Positions 53,373-63,206 of a DNA stretch of 64,000 bases are shown here, one piece after another. The translations under genes and the position numbers were made by a program. The DNA comes from Gemmatimonadota bacterium. Lineage in GTDB: Bacteria > Gemmatimonadota > Gemmatimonadetes > Gemmatimonadales > Gemmatimonadaceae. The stretch spans positions 40,385 to 104,384 of the forward strand of contig JAJTGR010000052.1 in NCBI GenBank assembly GCA_021299375.1. Direction: 5' to 3'. The number at the start of each line of letters is the position of its first letter. Position 1 is the stretch's first letter. The notes beneath the pieces are model-generated. The model saw only the letters and a list, made by a program, of their open reading frames with translations. It ran no database searches and was not told the origin of the DNA.

Positions 53373-55163
53373 GTGACTTCCCGTCGTTCCAAGGTGGCGC
53401 CGCAGTATGATGTGATCGTGGTGGGCTCGGGGGCCGGGGGCGGCATGGCGGCCTACCAACTCTCCGTGCAGGGGCTCAAGGTGCTGCTGCTCGAGGCCGG
53501 GCGTGACTACGACCCGGTCACCGAAACGCCGATGTTCCAGACGCCCAAGGACGCGCCGCTGCGCGGCAGCGGCAACGCCGACAAACCCTTCGGGTTCTAC
53601 GATGCCACGGTGGACGGTGGCTGGCGCGTGCCGGGTGAGCCGTTCACCACCGCGCCCGGCTCGCAGTTCCAGTGGTGGCGGGCGCGCATGCTCGGCGGGC
53701 GCACCAACCACTGGGGGCGCATCTCGCTCCGCATGGGGCCCTACGACTTCAAACCCAAGTCGCGCGACGGCCTCGGTGAAGACTGGCCGATGACGTACGA
53801 GACGATGGCGCCGTACTACGACAAGACGGAGCTGCTCATCGGGGTGTATGGCGGCGAGGAGGATCTGGAGAACACGCCACGCTCGTCGCCGGGTGTGCTG
53901 CAGCCGCCGCCCGCCGCACGTACCTACGAGCTGCTCACCAAGCAGGCGTGTGACCACCTGAAGATCCCGTGCATTCCGGCGCACCGTGCCGTGCTCACCC
54001 AGCGACAGGACTCGGCGCGCCTGCCGCAGAAACTGCACCCCGGCAACCCGCTGGCGCAGCGTGTGCTTCGGCAGAGCATGAACCAGCGCATGGCGTGCTT
54101 CTACGCCACCGATTGCGGCCGCGGCTGCTCCATCAAGGCCAACTTCCAGAGCACCACCGTGCTGCTGCCCCCCGCCATGGCCACCGGAAATGTCACCCTC
54201 ATCACCGACGCCATGGTGCGTGAGGTGACGGTGGACAAGGACGGTCGCGCGAGTGGGGTGCACTACATCGACAAGCTCACGCGCGTGGATCACCACGTCA
54301 CGGCCAAGGTCGTCGTGCTGGCGGCCAGTGCCTGCGAAACGTCGCGCATCATGCTGAACAGCAGGAGTGCGCTGTTCCCCAATGGCATTGCCAACGGCAG
54401 CGGCGTGGTGGGCAAGTACCTCATGGACACCGTGGGGGCCGGCCTGTCGGCGCAGATCCCGCGCCTTGAGGGGCTGCCCCCCATCAACGAGGACGGCACC
54501 GCCGGCATCCACATGTACATGCCCTGGTGGCTGTACGGTGAGCAGGCTGCAGGAAGGATGAACTTCGCGCGCGGCTACCACATCGAGTTCGGTGGCGGGC
54601 GCGGCATGCCGGGCCCCGGCATCTTCGGTGGGCTCGAGTCGTTCACCGGCGGCGCCTACGGCCGGAAGTTCAAGGAAGAGGCGCGTCGCTACTATGGGTC
54701 GTTCATGTACTTCGACGGCCGTGGCGAGATGATTCCCAACGAAGACTCCTACTGCGAGATCGACCCGGTCGCGGTGGACCAGTGGGGCATTCCGGTGCTG
54801 CGCTTCCATTGGAAGTGGTCGGAGCACGAGATCAACCAGGCGGCGCACATGCACAAGACCTTCGCCGAGATCATCGATCGAATGGGCGGCAAGGTGCAGG
54901 GCACCGTGCAGACCGACGGCAGCAAGGCCATCGCCACCGGCGGCTCGATCATTCACGAGGTGGGGACCGTGCGCATGGGCAGCGACCCGAAGAAGTCGGT
55001 GCTCAACGAGTTCGGGCAGGCCTGGGAGGTGAAGAACCTGTTCGTCACCGATGGCGCCACGTTCGTTTCCAACGCCGACAAGAACCCCACGCTGTCCATT
55101 CTCGCGCTGGCGTGGCGCAGCTGCGACTACCTGGTGGACGAACTGAAGAAGGGGAACCTCTGA
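53373..55163 (+). CDS. GMC family FAD oxidoreductase (possible glucoside/sugar dehydrogenase large subunit)
   Basis: A 596-residue flavoprotein. The FAD motif VVGSGAGGGMAAYQL is at about residues 14-28 and LLLEAGRDY follows. The C-terminal GMC_oxred_C part carries the catalytic His in IIHEVGTVRMG and Asn in DKNPTLSILAL. Two Cys in TDCGRGCS are conserved-looking. There is no signal peptide of its own, so export must be with a partner carrying the TAT signal. The next gene, a subunit-3-like protein with TAT signal, overlaps its TGA (TGATG). The pair is typical of sugar or gluconate dehydrogenases. Confidence 0.92.
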   Translation: MTSRRSKVAPQYDVIVVGSGAGGGMAAYQLSVQGLKVLLLEAGRDYDPVTETPMFQTPKDAPLRGSGNADKPFGFYDATVDGGWRVPGEPFTTAPGSQFQWWRARMLGGRTNHWGRISLRMGPYDFKPKSRDGLGEDWPMTYETMAPYYDKTELLIGVYGGEEDLENTPRSSPGVLQPPPAARTYELLTKQACDHLKIPCIPAHRAVLTQRQDSARLPQKLHPGNPLAQRVLRQSMNQRMACFYATDCGRGCSIKANFQSTTVLLPPAMATGNVTLITDAMVREVTVDKDGRASGVHYIDKLTRVDHHVTAKVVVLAASACETSRIMLNSRSALFPNGIANGSGVVGKYLMDTVGAGLSAQIPRLEGLPPINEDGTAGIHMYMPWWLYGEQAAGRMNFARGYHIEFGGGRGMPGPGIFGGLESFTGGAYGRKFKEEARRYYGSFMYFDGRGEMIPNEDSYCEIDPVAVDQWGIPVLRFHWKWSEHEINQAAHMHKTFAEIIDRMGGKVQGTVQTDGSKAIATGGSIIHEVGTVRMGSDPKKSVLNEFGQAWEVKNLFVTDGATFVSNADKNPTLSILALAWRSCDYLVDELKKGNL

Positions 55164-55852
55164 TGAGCGACGAGACGAAGCCCACCAGCGGCATTGCCCG
55201 GCGCGATGCGCTCAAGGTGATGGCCGCCGCGGCCGTCGTGCCCATGCTGCCCGAGAGCGCGGCGGCCGCGCCGGCCCCGGCGCCAGCTTCACGGGAGCCG
55301 CTGCCGTTGCTGGACGAGCCGCAGCGGCCGGTGCGCCGCAAGGGCCCGCGCGGCACGCCGAGCGATCCGGTGCTGCAGGTGGCCAAGGCCGACTGGCCCA
55401 TGAAGCTCTCGCTGCGCGAGCTCACCACGCTGAGCGCGCTCTGCGACATGATCATCCCCGCCGATGCCAAGAGTCCGTCGGCGTCGGCGGTGGGGGCGCC
55501 CGGCTACATCAACGAGTGGGCCAGTCGCCCCGGTGGCGATGCCTCGCTGGTGCGGGTGCGAGGCGGCCTTGCGTGGCTCGACCGCGAGAGCCAGGCCCGT
55601 TTCGGCACGCGCTTCCATCTGGCCACCAACGCCCAGCGCACGGCCATCTGCGACGACATCTGCTACCTGCCCAAGGCCAAGCCCGAGCACCAGTTCGCGG
55701 CGCAGTTCTTCGACACCATTCGCGACCAGACGGCGACGGCGTTCTACACTACGCCGCAGGGGTGGAAAGACCTCGGCTACATCGGCAATGTGGCGATCCC
55801 GAAGTTCGAAGGGCCGAGCGCCGCGGTGCGAAAGCAGATCGGGGTGGAGTAG
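55163..55852 (+). CDS. Gluconate 2-dehydrogenase subunit 3 family protein, TAT-exported
   Basis: A 229-residue small subunit with twin-arginine signal (ARRDALKVMAAAAVVP) and the subunit-3 fold (LSLRELTTLSALCDMIIPAD, QFAAQFFDTIRDQTATAFYTT, GWKDLGYIGN). In this family the small subunit carries the GMC subunit across the membrane and stabilises it. ATG 55163 shares its A with the GMC TGA. No cytochrome c subunit, the usual electron acceptor, follows. Confidence 0.92.
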   Translation: MSDETKPTSGIARRDALKVMAAAAVVPMLPESAAAAPAPAPASREPLPLLDEPQRPVRRKGPRGTPSDPVLQVAKADWPMKLSLRELTTLSALCDMIIPADAKSPSASAVGAPGYINEWASRPGGDASLVRVRGGLAWLDRESQARFGTRFHLATNAQRTAICDDICYLPKAKPEHQFAAQFFDTIRDQTATAFYTTPQGWKDLGYIGNVAIPKFEGPSAAVRKQIGVE

Positions 55853-55907
55853 CGAAGGCGGCGCGCACGCAGACACTACGCACACCGTTGTCCATCTCGG
55901 CGGTGCC

Positions 55908-56324
55908 TCACCCGCGCGGATACAGGATCAGCTGCGTACACCGGTAGTGCGCGATCGCCTTTCCCGTCCGTACGTGCGTGACGACAGCGTCCCACACCTG
56001 CGTCGTGCGGCCGCCGTGCACGAGGGTGGCCGAGCACGACACCGTGCCCTCGCGCGCGGTCCCCACGTGATTGGTCTTGAGTTCGATGGTGGTGAAGCTC
56101 TCGGCACCCGCCGGCAGGTTGTTGATGCAGCCGAAGCCGGCGGCTGTGTCGGCGAGGCTCACGATGGCGCCTGCGTGCAGGAAGCCGTTCACGGCCATGA
56201 TCTCGGCGCGCACGTCGAACTCGGCGTGCATGACGCCCGGCGCGGCGTGCGTGATACGGATACCGAGGTAGGCGGGCAGGCAGGTGCCTGCGCGCGCCTG
56301 CAGTTGTGCGAGTGTGAGATGCAT
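55908..56324 (-). CDS. PaaI-type hotdog thioesterase
   Basis: A 138-residue hotdog-fold protein with the active-site helix VNGFLHAGAIVSLADTAAG (HAG instead of HGG) and the strand TTIELKTNHVG. It resembles uncharacterised PaaI/COG2050 acyl-CoA thioesterases. It is unlinked to the paa cluster and lies convergent with the sugar-oxidation operon. ATG 56324 is well placed. About 300 bases upstream (56325-56620) hold no gene that I can support. Confidence 0.9.
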   Translation of the reverse strand: MHLTLAQLQARAGTCLPAYLGIRITHAAPGVMHAEFDVRAEIMAVNGFLHAGAIVSLADTAAGFGCINNLPAGAESFTTIELKTNHVGTAREGTVSCSATLVHGGRTTQVWDAVVTHVRTGKAIAHYRCTQLILYPRG

Positions 56325-56620
56325 GCAGGGGTGTCGCGTTCGTTCATGGTGAGGGTGGCGCAGACCTGCGACCGCGGGACATGGCCACGGCCGGACACTT
56401 CCACGCGGCCGATGGTCAGCGCCTCAGCGTACAGGTTGCCGGCCGCGCTCGCCAGATCCGTGCCCACCGCCACTTACGCAGTTGCAGGCCGTCCGATCGA
56501 TGCATCGCACCAGCGTGGGGCACCGACCTGCACCATACCAAGACGGGCGCCACTCGGGGACGGCGTCCACCGGCAGCTGGCGCGCCTTGACTCCAGCCGC
56601 TGTTGCGGAAGCTTCCGGGT

Positions 56621-58339
56621 ATGTCCTTCCCTCCTGTCGCCTCACGGCGCTCCGATGGCGCCTCGCTCGTGGCCTCGCTGCTGGCCACCCTGTTCATCAA
56701 TCTGCTGGCCATGCCGCTGGCGGCACCGTTGTCGGCGCAGCGCTTCACGCTGTCCTTTCCGGCCAGTGCGCAGCGCACACCCGTCACGGGCCGCGCCTTC
56801 GTGTTCATCGCCCGCGCCGACCGGCAGGAGCCGCGGCTGCAGGCCGGGGCACGACGTACCAGCGAACCCTTCTTCGGGGTGGATGTCGAGGCGCTCGCGC
56901 CCGGCGCCGCCGCGCGCATCGACACCGGGACGCTCGGCTTCCCGCTGTCGTCGCTCAAGGCACTGCCTCCGGGCGAGTACGTCGTGCAGGGGCTGCTGCT
57001 GCCCTACACCCGCTTCGCGCGCGCCGACGGCCACACCATCTGGGCGCACATGGACCAGTGGGAGGGGCAGCGCTTCAACGATGCGCCGGGCTCGCTGGTG
57101 AGTGCCGTGCAGAAGGTGCGCCTCGATGCGTCGTCCGACATCGCGCTCACGCTCGACCGTGTGCTGCCGCCGGTGACGCGCCCCGCCGATAGCGAGTGGG
57201 TGCAGCGCTTCACCATCACGTCGAAGCGCGTCAGCGCCTTCTGGAACCACGACATGCCGCTCGGGGCCGTGGTGCTGCTGCCCAGGGACTACGCGAAGGA
57301 CACCAGCCGCCGCTATCCGGTGGTGTACACCGTGGGGCATTTCAGTCAGCGGGCGCCGTTCGGCTTCACCTTCGAGGGGTGCGACGTGCCGGAGAGCGCC
57401 GATGCGAAAGCGGCGCGTCTCGCCCGCAGTGCGCGCGAACCGGGGTGCGAGTTCCAGCAGGCGTGGACGAGCGGTACGGTGCCGCCGTTCATCGCCGTGT
57501 TCATCCAGCACCCCACGCCGTTCTACGACGACAGCTACGTGCTCAACTCGGCCAACAACGGCCCCTACGGCGATGCCATCACGCAGGAGCTGATTCCCGA
57601 GATCGATCGGCGCTATCGCACCATCGCGTCGTCGCCCGCGCGGCTGCTCACGGGTGGCTCCACCGGTGGGTGGGACGTGCTGGCGCTGCAGATCCACTAT
57701 CCGGAGGTGTTCGGCGGGGCGTGGTCGCTGTACCCCGACCAGGTGGATTTCCGGAACTATCAGTTCGGCGACATCTATCGCGACGCGAACGCCTTCGAGA
57801 TGCGCGACCAGGCGTGGCTGGCGCGCGAGATTCCATCCAGCCGCACCCCCGAGGGGATGACCGAGCTGACCATGCGCGAGGAGAACCAGGCCGAGCTGGT
57901 CATCGCCACCCGAGGGCGCAGCGGCGGCCAGTGGGACGGCTGGCAGGCGGCGTGGGCGCCGGTGGGCGCCGACGGCTATCCCCAGCCACTCTGGGACAAG
58001 CGGACGGGCGTCATCGACCATGCTGTGGCCGAGTCGATGCGAGCCAGAGGGTACGACCTGCGCGACTACCTGGAGCGGAACTGGGCCACGGTGGGGCCGC
58101 GTCTGGTGGGCAAGCTGCACATCGCGGTAGGGGACATGGACAACTACTTCCTCAACCTCGGCGTGTACCGGCTGGAGACTTTTCTCGAGAGCACCAGGCT
58201 GTCCGGCAAGGGGCCGTACTGGGGCGGGACCATCGAGTACGGACGGCCGCTCAAGCCGCATGGCTGGCAACCGTGGAGCAACCAGGAGCTGCTGCGCCTC
58301 ATGCAGCGGCAGGTGGAGCGGGGCGCACTGCGCCCCTGA
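56621..58339 (+). CDS. Exported esterase/lipase-like protein (esterase D fold)
   Basis: A 572-residue exported protein with a signal segment ending AAPLSAQ. The N-terminal 200 residues are a beta-rich domain. An Esterase_put alpha/beta hydrolase follows, with VVLLPRDYAKDTSRRYPVVYTV, nucleophile elbow LTGGSTGGWD and a late GDMDNYF region. The late His expected of the triad is most likely in KPHGWQPW or nearby. The substrate is unknown; related proteins include feruloyl-esterase-like and mycolyl-type enzymes. ATG 56621 is preferred to a TTG 6 codons upstream. Confidence 0.87.
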   Translation: MSFPPVASRRSDGASLVASLLATLFINLLAMPLAAPLSAQRFTLSFPASAQRTPVTGRAFVFIARADRQEPRLQAGARRTSEPFFGVDVEALAPGAAARIDTGTLGFPLSSLKALPPGEYVVQGLLLPYTRFARADGHTIWAHMDQWEGQRFNDAPGSLVSAVQKVRLDASSDIALTLDRVLPPVTRPADSEWVQRFTITSKRVSAFWNHDMPLGAVVLLPRDYAKDTSRRYPVVYTVGHFSQRAPFGFTFEGCDVPESADAKAARLARSAREPGCEFQQAWTSGTVPPFIAVFIQHPTPFYDDSYVLNSANNGPYGDAITQELIPEIDRRYRTIASSPARLLTGGSTGGWDVLALQIHYPEVFGGAWSLYPDQVDFRNYQFGDIYRDANAFEMRDQAWLAREIPSSRTPEGMTELTMREENQAELVIATRGRSGGQWDGWQAAWAPVGADGYPQPLWDKRTGVIDHAVAESMRARGYDLRDYLERNWATVGPRLVGKLHIAVGDMDNYFLNLGVYRLETFLESTRLSGKGPYWGGTIEYGRPLKPHGWQPWSNQELLRLMQRQVERGALRP

Positions 58340-58441
58340 GGGTGGCGGGGGTGGTGTTTCGTCCCCGCCGGGCCGGTCGTCTTGAAACGTTCCGGCCTCA
58401 GAGAGGTCCGGACCTCTGATCCCCTGCTCCGGAGCCCCCAC

Positions 58442-59149
58442 ATGCCCGCTGCCCGCGTGCCGTCACATCTCGCGATCATCATGGACGGCAATGGACGATG
58501 GGCCACCCGTCGCGGGCGCGCCCGCTGGATGGGGCATGTGCGCGGCGCACACACCGCCCGCGAGGTGGTGGCGCATTGCGCGCGCGCCGGAGTGTCGCAC
58601 GTGACCCTCTACGCGTTCTCCAGCGACAACTGGAAGCGGCCGCGTGAAGAGGTGGGGTTCCTGTTCGACCTCTTCACCTCGCACCTCGACCGGCAGTTGG
58701 CCACGCTCCTGGAGCACGGCATTCGGCTGTCCATCATCGGCCGGCGTGATCGGCTCCCGGCGGCGCTCGTCGAGCAGATCGCCGCCGCCGAACAGCGCAC
58801 CGCCGCCGGCACCCGCCTGCATCTGCGCGTGGCCATCGACTATTCCAGCAAGGACGCGATGCGCGAGGCCTTCGCGCGCGTGGACGCCGCCAACGGTGAC
58901 CTGCCGGGCGAACCGCTGCTACCGGACGTGGACCTGCTGCTGCGCACCGGTGGCGAGCGGCGCCTGTCCGACTTTCTGCTCTGGGAGTGTGCCTACGCCG
59001 AGCTGGCGTTTCTCGATGTGCACTTTCCCGACCTGAGCACCGCGGATCTGGACGCGGTGTTCGCGGACTACGCCAGGCGCGACCGGCGGTATGGTGGAGT
59101 GCAGGTGACAGCGGACGCCGAAGTCGCCGCGCCCGTGGGCGCGCGTTGA
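58442..59149 (+). CDS. uppS: Isoprenyl transferase (undecaprenyl diphosphate synthase family)
   Basis: A 235-residue cis-prenyltransferase making the C55 lipid carrier precursor for cell-wall synthesis. It has the start motif HLAIIMDGNGRWATRRG with the catalytic Asp, the RGAH and YAFSSDNWKRP motifs, and the C-terminal LLRTGGERRLSDFLLWECAYAELAF. Length is normal. It stands away from the usual cdsA, dxr and bamA partners, so it may be a second copy or a rearranged locus. ATG 58442 follows a GGAG site. Confidence 0.94.
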   Translation: MPAARVPSHLAIIMDGNGRWATRRGRARWMGHVRGAHTAREVVAHCARAGVSHVTLYAFSSDNWKRPREEVGFLFDLFTSHLDRQLATLLEHGIRLSIIGRRDRLPAALVEQIAAAEQRTAAGTRLHLRVAIDYSSKDAMREAFARVDAANGDLPGEPLLPDVDLLLRTGGERRLSDFLLWECAYAELAFLDVHFPDLSTADLDAVFADYARRDRRYGGVQVTADAEVAAPVGAR

Positions 59150-59218
59150 GCGGGTTACCATCGCCGGCAGCCGGTCCGTAGTCCCCCGACAGCCGGCACG
59201 GTATCAGGGGGGGGCTGA

Positions 59219-59398
59219 CCAGGCGGCGCTGCTGTAGGTGCCTTCGGCCTGGTGGTGGGCGGCCTGATCGGGATGGCCACGGGGCTCGTGCGGAGCGAGA
59301 CGTGGCGGCCGGTGGTGCGACCCGCGTTCAGCGCAACGGCGTTCTCGCGCCCGGCGCTCGCCGGCCACCCATCAGCCGGTCGAGTTCGGTCACGCTGA
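59219..59398 (+). pseudogene. Remnant of a small glycine-zipper exported protein
   Basis: An open frame without start codon encodes GGAAVGAFGLVVGGLIGM followed by ATGLVRSETWRPV. This is the glycine-zipper plus RSExW ending typical of small exported Gemmatimonadota proteins I know of (GALVRTERW-like). Its upstream half is missing, the frame opens after TGA 59216-59218, and a G8 run lies just before it. The 3' part runs in antisense over the end of the sialidase gene. Most likely a decayed gene, though chance cannot be ruled out. Confidence 0.4.
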
Positions 59399-60479
59399 AA
59401 CGGGTGCTCACGATGTACGGCGGCTGCCCCTCGGCCCAGTGTCCGTAGGTGGTGCCCACGAAGGTGCCGTCGCGCAGCACTTCAAGTCCGGGGTAGCTCG
59501 AGTCCCAGCGGTCGGTGTTGTCGGCGAGACGCACCCGGTACTGACCGGGTGCACCGGACAGCAGGTCGCCAAAGTGTCCCACCCACGCCACCCAGTCGCC
59601 GGCGGTGGCGCTGTTGGCGGCCATGTCGCGGAACGTCACCACGAGACGGCCATCGGGCGCGTACTGCGCCGTGTGCCGGTCGCCGGTGAGTTCACGGGCC
59701 ACCGGGCGCGGCGTGCTCCAGGTGGCCCCTTCGTCGGTCGTGATCATCACGTGCGACTCGGCGCGGCGGCGGTTTTCGCGCAGCAGCAGCGCCAGCGTGC
59801 GCCCGTCGGGCGACCGCACGGCGCCCGGCTCGCAGAGATGCACCGCGTCGCCGCTCCAGATGGCCCGTGGCGTGTCCCAGCTGCGGCCGCCATCGCGTGA
59901 GCGCACCTGATAGAGCGTGAAAGTGCCCGTGGCCTTGCCGCCTGCGGCAAAGAAGCGTCCGTCGTCGTGGAAGAACGCCAGCAGGCTGCCGTCACGCATG
60001 ACGACCACCGAGCCCATCACCACGATGCCGCCCCAGTCGGCGATGGGGGCGAGCGGGGTCCACGTCTGCCCTTCGTTATCACTGGAGGCGAGCCGTGCGG
60101 GGTGGAGGCCGGAGAAGAGCAGCAGCCGATGCCCGCCGCGGATGGGATCGGGCACACGGTGGATGGTCGGCACTTCGCGCGAGCTGCGCCAGTTGTCGGG
60201 CACCGGCAGCCGTTCGCTCCACGTACGGCCGGCGTCGGCGCTGCGCTTCATCACGATGCCGCCTTCGCCGTGCCCCTTGGGGTACACCGCCAGCATGGTG
60301 CGCCCATCGCCGAGCAGCGTTGTGGTGACGTGGCCGAGGTACTGGCCGGGTTCCCGATCGACGATGACGAGGCGCGCGGAGTCGCGCGCGAGGTCGAGCT
60401 GGGGGATGCGGAAGGGGTCCTGGGCGGCGAGGGACGCCGGCAGCAGGAGCACGCAAAGAGACGTGAAGGAGCGGCGCAT
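59328..60479 (-). CDS. Secreted sialidase/BNR-repeat family protein
   Basis: A 383-residue exported six-bladed propeller with signal LLLPASLAAQ. Four Asp-boxes are seen (SADAGRTW, SSDNEGQTW, SRDGGRSW, TTDEGATW). The sequence near the start (VTTTLLGDGRTMLAVYPKGHGEGG) has the place of the first arginine-rich strand of sialidases but lacks a clear RIP motif, so neuraminidase activity is doubtful. The start at 60479 is used. The 270 bases upstream hold no clear gene. Confidence 0.88.
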   Translation of the reverse strand: MRRSFTSLCVLLLPASLAAQDPFRIPQLDLARDSARLVIVDREPGQYLGHVTTTLLGDGRTMLAVYPKGHGEGGIVMKRSADAGRTWSERLPVPDNWRSSREVPTIHRVPDPIRGGHRLLLFSGLHPARLASSDNEGQTWTPLAPIADWGGIVVMGSVVVMRDGSLLAFFHDDGRFFAAGGKATGTFTLYQVRSRDGGRSWDTPRAIWSGDAVHLCEPGAVRSPDGRTLALLLRENRRRAESHVMITTDEGATWSTPRPVARELTGDRHTAQYAPDGRLVVTFRDMAANSATAGDWVAWVGHFGDLLSGAPGQYRVRLADNTDRWDSSYPGLEVLRDGTFVGTTYGHWAEGQPPYIVSTRFSVTELDRLMGGRRAPGARTPLR

Positions 60480-60749
60480 GTCGTTCGGGATACAATGGAG
60501 GACGGGGAGGCGCACCGCAATGACGACCTCGGCCGTATCTCGGCCGCGACGTCCTGTGTCCGGTTTCGCGCGTTGCTGACGCCACGACCGTGAATGCAGT
60601 ACGTCGGTCGGCATCCCACGTCAGCCCCGGATATGGCCATGGCCAACAAGCTCACCCACCGGTCGCTCCCCCTCTGCGCCCCCGTCGTTGTCCCGGCCTC
60701 GGCTGCCCGACGCCTCCTCACGTGACAGAGTGCCGGCACGAAACCCAAC

Positions 60750-62495
60750 GTGACGATCCGTCTGCAGCCAGGCGTCGGTGATCGCGTGGCGTACCTCGCG
60801 CTCACGGGCGTCCGCTTCACCTTCCCGAGTTCGGAGGTCCCGGAGGCGGTCATGTATCGCCCCGACCTTGTGACCGATCCGATCCCGCCGGGTGAGTCCG
60901 CCCGGTGGTCGAGTGGCGTCGTGGGCATCCCGATTGCCAAAGAGTCCAAGTGCAACGCCGTGTATCACGACCTGCCGGCGCCACCGGGCGTTCGCATCCA
61001 CCTGCAGTTCGCGGGCTACACCCAGGAGATTGCCATCACGGCGCCGCTGGTCCGCCACGAAGCACCGGTGGCGGGCAAAGGCTACCGCTTTCCCTTCTTG
61101 ACGCGCGATCTGTCGCCGGGCGAGTGGTTCACGATCTCCGCACGGCACTGGGCCAACGGCGGGGCGAGCGGTACGCAGATCTTCGCCCACGACATCAGCG
61201 TGGTTGGTGTCCATGCCGACGGGAGTTTCTCTCGTCTGGTCGAACACGGCCGTGACGATCGCAACGCCGACGACCGCATCCATGAGGTGCCCGTGCGCGC
61301 CATGGCCGATGGCGTGGTGATCGAGGTGGATGACGGCATGGCGGAGAATTCGCCGCCGGGGTTCCCTGATCCGGCACTGGCGAAGAAGGGGGGGCAACGT
61401 GGTCCGTGTGCGACACGGGACGGACATCCTGCGCTACTGCCATCTGCAGCCGGGCACCATTCCAGCCGCCGTCATGAAGGATGCCACCGTGAAGGCAGGG
61501 CAGGTGCTCGGCCTGTGCGGCAACACCGGCAACTCGTCGGCGCCGCATCTGCACATCGAATGCACCGAGGAAGGGCTCGGGGTGCAGCCGATGCCGCTGC
61601 GAGACACGTGGGTGTTCGACGAACCGGATCTCACGAGCGAGCGAACAGGGCCGTGGGCGCTGCTGGCCGGCGAGGGTATTCCACTGGAGCCCGTCCTGAT
61701 CTGGCCCGCACCGACGAAACCCGATTGGTATCCGCCCGAGTGGGGGGAGGTGTCGCAGGCCGCGATGCCCGCCGCCCAATACCAGCGCTGGGCGAAACGC
61801 GCGTTCGACAGCCGCTATCGCCCCGGGTGGGTGGACGCCTACGAGGTGGGCGGCCAGACGTTCTTCAGCGCGCTCTATCGATGGGATGACACGCGCACCC
61901 CGTGGATCTCGCGGCACGGGCTGACGGCCGCCGAGTGTCAGGCGTTCTTCACCGAGCGGACCGGCAAGGGCTTTCGCCTGAGCAACCTCACGTTGTATGT
62001 CGAGGCCGGGCGTATCCGCTACGCGTGCATCTTCGAGAAAACGGCAGGCCCCGCCTGAGTCGCGTATCACGGCCGGACGCACGCCCAGCACCTCGCCGAG
62101 GTCGCGCGGCTCGACAAGGACGGGTTCGGCCCGGTCGACGTGTCGGTCGTGTCCATCAACGGCGAGCGCTCGTACGCGGCGTTCTTTGAAAAGGATGACG
62201 GCACGTCGTGGCGGCTGCACACCGCGCTTACGCCGGCGCAGTACGAGGCCAAGTGGGAGGAGGAGTGGAAAGCCGGATGTCGCGCGACCTACCTGTCGGC
62301 CTACCAGCACGATGGCGGCGTGCGTTTCTCCGCGGTCTTTCGCACATCGCGCGCCAGCCCGGCCGGCGACACAATCTCACGGTCGCCCAGCTCGGCGCCC
62401 TCATCGATGAGCACGTGCGGGCGGGACGGCTCACGCGGTGTGTGGCCGGCTACGCCGTGGGCGGGGAGGCGCGTTTCGGCGCAGTGTGGCGGTAG
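60750..62495 (+). pseudogene. Broken M23-like peptidase with C-terminal PGH-like repeats
   Basis: Pieces in three frames make one protein. 60750-61392 encodes the N-terminal part and VRAMADGVVIEV of an M23-type barrel. At the G7 run 61388-61394 one extra G shifts the frame, and the barrel continues as GGNVVRVRHGTDILRYCHL and APHLHIEC. Repeats of about 60 residues follow (WISRHGLTAAE, then SWRLHTALTPAQY). The TGA at 62056-62058 sits exactly where the repeat has a conserved Trp, so it is likely TGG changed to TGA. A further shift near 62340 leads to the last repeat, ending GGEARFGAVWR at 62495. The repeats resemble polyglycine-hydrolase-like structural repeats. Confidence 0.7.
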
Positions 62496-62642
62496 CGCGC
62501 TGCGCCGTTGGCCGTTCCGCACCGTCTTTGCCATCCGACGTGCACGTGTTGCCGGAGCGGGTCGTGGTCAGAGCCCCGCGACGGCAGCCGTGACGACCGT
62601 GATCTGGCCGCTCGGAATCAGACGCACGGACTGCCGAGCGTC

Positions 62643-63206
62643 TCAGTAGCTCGATCGTGCCGTGTCGGAGCGGCTCACCGAGTCGCGCATCGCCTGCGCG
62701 GCCTCACGCTGTGAAACGAGATCGACCGTCGGTCGCTCCGGCATGCGGACATTGGCGAAGCGCCAGTCGGTGCCTTCGCGCGCGACGTCCAGCAGGACGG
62801 CCGGCGTCGCCACACCGCCCTCGCACTGCGCCGAGACGGCGACCTGCCAGCCGGTTCCGCGAGGCACGACCGCCAGCGCCGCATAGTGTGGACAGGGATC
62901 CTGTGCGTTGAGGAACGGATCGAAGTCGCCCACGACGCTCACGATGTCCGCCACGTTGCGCTGGGCATCGACATCGCGCTGCAGGGCATGTTGCAGCATC
63001 GGTGTGAACCACTGCGGGCCGCGCGCCACCACACGGTAGAGCCGCGTCGCGGGGGCGCGGTCACCAAGCGGCACGTACCAGTCGTAGAACGCCTGCACGA
63101 ACCGCCGGGCGGACTGCGCATCCTCGGCGTCGGTAACCGCATCGCGTGTATCGGCGCTGCGGCAGGCGATTGCGAGCCGCGCGGCGAACAGGAGGCGATG
63201 GGGCAC
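62643..63206 (-). CDS. DUF3828-like lipoprotein
   Basis: A 187-residue exported protein with a probable lipobox (ARLAIAC). The motif ARRFVQAFYDWYVPLG is the hallmark of DUF3828-like proteins, small periplasmic proteins of unknown role. The rest (LYRVVARGPQWFTPMLQ, FDPFLNAQDPCPHY, CEGGVATPAVLLDV) is consistent with the fold. GTG 63206 is chosen because the signal peptide begins there. The frame is open further upstream without signal character. Confidence 0.78.
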   Translation of the reverse strand: MPHRLLFAARLAIACRSADTRDAVTDAEDAQSARRFVQAFYDWYVPLGDRAPATRLYRVVARGPQWFTPMLQHALQRDVDAQRNVADIVSVVGDFDPFLNAQDPCPHYAALAVVPRGTGWQVAVSAQCEGGVATPAVLLDVAREGTDWRFANVRMPERPTVDLVSQREAAQAMRDSVSRSDTARSSY

